8,658 nt of DNA from Gammaproteobacteria bacterium. GTDB taxonomy: Bacteria > Pseudomonadota > Gammaproteobacteria > Competibacterales > Competibacteraceae. The position numbers and the translations under genes were made by a program. The notes beneath the pieces were generated by a model. The model did not search any database. It was not told the DNA's origin and worked only from the letters and a program-made list of their open reading frames with translations. Where the stretch lies: NCBI GenBank assembly GCA_020047885.1, contig JAIFNF010000083.1, positions 1 to 8,658 of the forward strand. The letters run 5' to 3'. Below are positions 7,468-8,658 of this stretch, one piece after another. Each line of letters starts with the position of its first letter. The first letter of the stretch is position 1.

Positions 7468-8658
7468 GGCGCGAGCCTCCGCACCGCTTCGGCAAAGACC
7501 GCGCCGCGTTCCTCGTAACCGCTGAACATATCGAAACTGGCGCACGCGGGGGACAACAGGACGCTATCGCCGGGTTGCGCCAATTCCGCCGCCTGCGTCA
7601 CCGCCTGCGCCATGTCGGCGGCAAAGTGCAATGGCGCACTGTCGCCAATCGCGGCCGCGATGAGCGGCGCATCGCGACCGATGAGCACCACCGCCCGCGC
7701 CTTACCGGTCAACGCCGTGCGCAAGGGCGCAAAGTCCTGATTCTTGCCTTCACCGCCAGCGATCAGCACCACTTGACCCGGCAAGCCGCGCACCGCCGCG
7801 ATGGTAGCGCCCACATTGGTGCCTTTGGAATCGTCGAACCAGCCCACGCCCTGCCGTTTCCGCACCAGGGTCGTGCGATGCGCCAGGCCAGTAAAGTCGC
7901 GCAGTGCCGCCAGCATTCCTTCCCGCGACAAACCCAGCGCCTGACCCATGGCCAACGCGGCCAGCGCATTGGCCAGATTGTGGTCGCCGCTGATTTTCAG
8001 TTCCGAGGCTGCAATCCAGCGTTCATGCCCTCGCGCCAGCCAGGTTTCGCCGCCATCCCGCCACAGGCCGAAGTTGCCTTCACCCGGTGGCCCCAGCGTG
8101 AAGCGCAGCACGTTGCGACCGGGTTCCACCATCGCCATGACCACCGGATCATCCGCATTCACCACCATCACGCCGTCGCCCTGGAATACCCGGTGCTTGG
8201 CGGCGATGTAATCCTCCATACTGTCGTAACGATCCAGGTGATCCGGGCTGATATTGAGTACCGTAGCGACCCGTGCATTTAGAGTGTGCGTGGTTTCCAG
8301 TTGGAAGCTGGATAGTTCCAGAATATAAGCCCTCACCCCTGGCTCCTCTCCCAGAGGGCGAGGGGAGTCAGACGCCCTCACCCCCGATCCCTCGATATTC
8401 GCGACACCTTCGCTTGCCAACCATAATTCTAGGGCGGGCGTGCCAAGATTGCCGCCGACTGCTGCGGGAACTCCGGCGCGTTCAGCCATCAAGCCGAGTA
8501 GTGTAGTGACGGTACTTTTGCCATTGGAGCCGGTAATCGCGGCAATGGGAATGTGCGTCAACCGGGCCAGCAACTCGATATCGCCCCAGACCGGAATACC
8601 CCGCGCCGCCGCGTCCGCAATCACCGGCGTTTTCACCGACACGCCGGGACTGACCAGC
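7461..8658 (-). CDS. murD: UDP-MurNAc-L-alanine--D-glutamate ligase MurD (5' end outside window, with repeat insertion)
   Basis: MurD adds D-glutamate to UDP-MurNAc-L-Ala with ATP in the cytoplasm. The frame is open to the window edge (first full codon at 8657, reading LVSPGVSVKTPVI), so about 70 N-terminal residues are missing; the in-frame GTG at 8642 is an internal valine, not the start. The visible 398 residues show the ATP loop AAITGSNGKSTVTTL, GGNLGTPAL, LELSSFQLETT (metal-binding Glu), NISPDHLDRY (His equivalent to E. coli His183), AAKHRVF (the carbamylated Lys position), GDHNLANALAA, FDDSKGTNVGAT, and LLSPACASFDMF near the C-terminus. Oddity: between GGNLGTPAL and YILELSSF there are 34 residues where E. 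coli has 9. The extra ~25 residues are rich in Gly, Pro, Arg and Glu (including SPRPLGEEPGVR) and are encoded by a palindromic C-rich repeat at 8329-8405. All catalytic motifs on both sides are intact. Confidence 0.96.
   Translation of the reverse strand, partial: LVSPGVSVKTPVIADAAARGIPVWGDIELLARLTHIPIAAITGSNGKSTVTTLLGLMAERAGVPAAVGGNLGTPALELWLASEGVANIEGSGVRASDSPRPLGEEPGVRAYILELSSFQLETTHTLNARVATVLNISPDHLDRYDSMEDYIAAKHRVFQGDGVMVVNADDPVVMAMVEPGRNVLRFTLGPPGEGNFGLWRDGGETWLARGHERWIAASELKISGDHNLANALAALAMGQALGLSREGMLAALRDFTGLAHRTTLVRKRQGVGWFDDSKGTNVGATIAAVRGLPGQVVLIAGGEGKNQDFAPLRTALTGKARAVVLIGRDAPLIAAAIGDSAPLHFAADMAQAVTQAAELAQPGDSVLLSPACASFDMFSGYEERGAVFAEAVRRLAPC
7476..7480 (-). promoter_or_regulatory. 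Shine-Dalgarno of ftsW
   Basis: GGAGG on the minus strand, inside the end of murD and 8 nt before ATG 7467. It decides the ftsW start in favour of MLNIAAVL over the longer open frame from 7545. Confidence 0.85.
8329..8405. repeat. Palindromic C-rich repeat inserted in frame within murD
   Basis: On the plus strand this segment contains an imperfect hairpin at 8339-8371: CTGGCTCC (8339-8346) pairs with GGAGTCAG (8364-8371) with one G-T wobble, and TCTCCC (8347-8352) pairs with GGG..AGG around an AGA loop, with a 2-nt CG bulge. An exact 11-bp direct repeat GCCCTCACCCC occurs at 8329-8339 and 8374-8384, 45 bp apart. The style (CCCTCACCCC followed by a CTCTCCC-GGG hairpin) resembles short repeats that I know from intergenic regions of many Proteobacteria; that family assignment is from memory. 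The size (about 75 bp, 25 codons) equals the excess over E. coli MurD, so the element very likely inserted into the gene and keeps its frame. No transposase is nearby; spread would have to be in trans. Exact ends are uncertain by several bases. Confidence 0.8.

Noticed and set aside
8640..8642. GTG at 8642 as the murD start
   Set aside because: The frame continues upstream to the window edge with the conserved LVSPGV motif, so this is an internal valine and the real start lies outside the window.

Overview
The window is a stretch of a bacterial division and cell wall (dcw) cluster. Every gene lies on the minus strand, so the operon reads from high to low coordinates: murD (5' end cut off by the window edge), ftsW, murG, murC, ddlB, ftsQ, ftsA, ftsZ (3' end cut off). 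This order, with ddlB-ftsQ-ftsA-ftsZ at the end and no murB between murC and ddlB, is the one known from E. coli-like Gammaproteobacteria. The protein signatures (FtsA, FtsW, DdlB, MurC) and the fairly high GC content also suggest a gammaproteobacterium. I cannot name the genus from sequence alone.

Layout: 8658-7461 murD (UDP-MurNAc-L-Ala:D-Glu ligase); 7467-6262 ftsW (septal SEDS glycosyltransferase); 6265-5309 murG (lipid II synthase, reading frame broken near its 3' end, with an out-of-frame tail continuing to 5191); 5186-3735 murC (UDP-MurNAc:L-Ala ligase); 3708-2752 ddlB (D-Ala-D-Ala ligase); 2755-1937 ftsQ; 1912-719 ftsA; 667-1 ftsZ. Genes overlap or sit very close: 7 bp murD/ftsW, 4 bp ftsW/murG, 4 bp ddlB/ftsQ, and gaps of 26, 24 and 51 nt elsewhere. 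They look like one translationally coupled transcript. No RNA gene, terminator, CRISPR array or transposase was found, and no stretch over about 120 nt lies outside a gene or its remnant.

Together the genes make the lipid II precursor (MurC, MurD, DdlB in the cytoplasm, MurG at the membrane), polymerise it at the septum (FtsW), and build and anchor the Z-ring (FtsZ, FtsA, FtsQ). The unusual content is inside these conserved genes. (1) murD carries an in-frame insertion of about 75 bp made of a palindromic, C-rich repeat that looks like a mobile intergenic repeat now translated as part of an essential enzyme. (2) murG appears to have lost about 20 nt, which shifts the frame and separates off its last ~47 codons. 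(3) ftsA lacks exactly 14 codons at the boundary of subdomains 1A and 1C. The last two could be real lesions or assembly errors; the first is well supported by the sequence itself.
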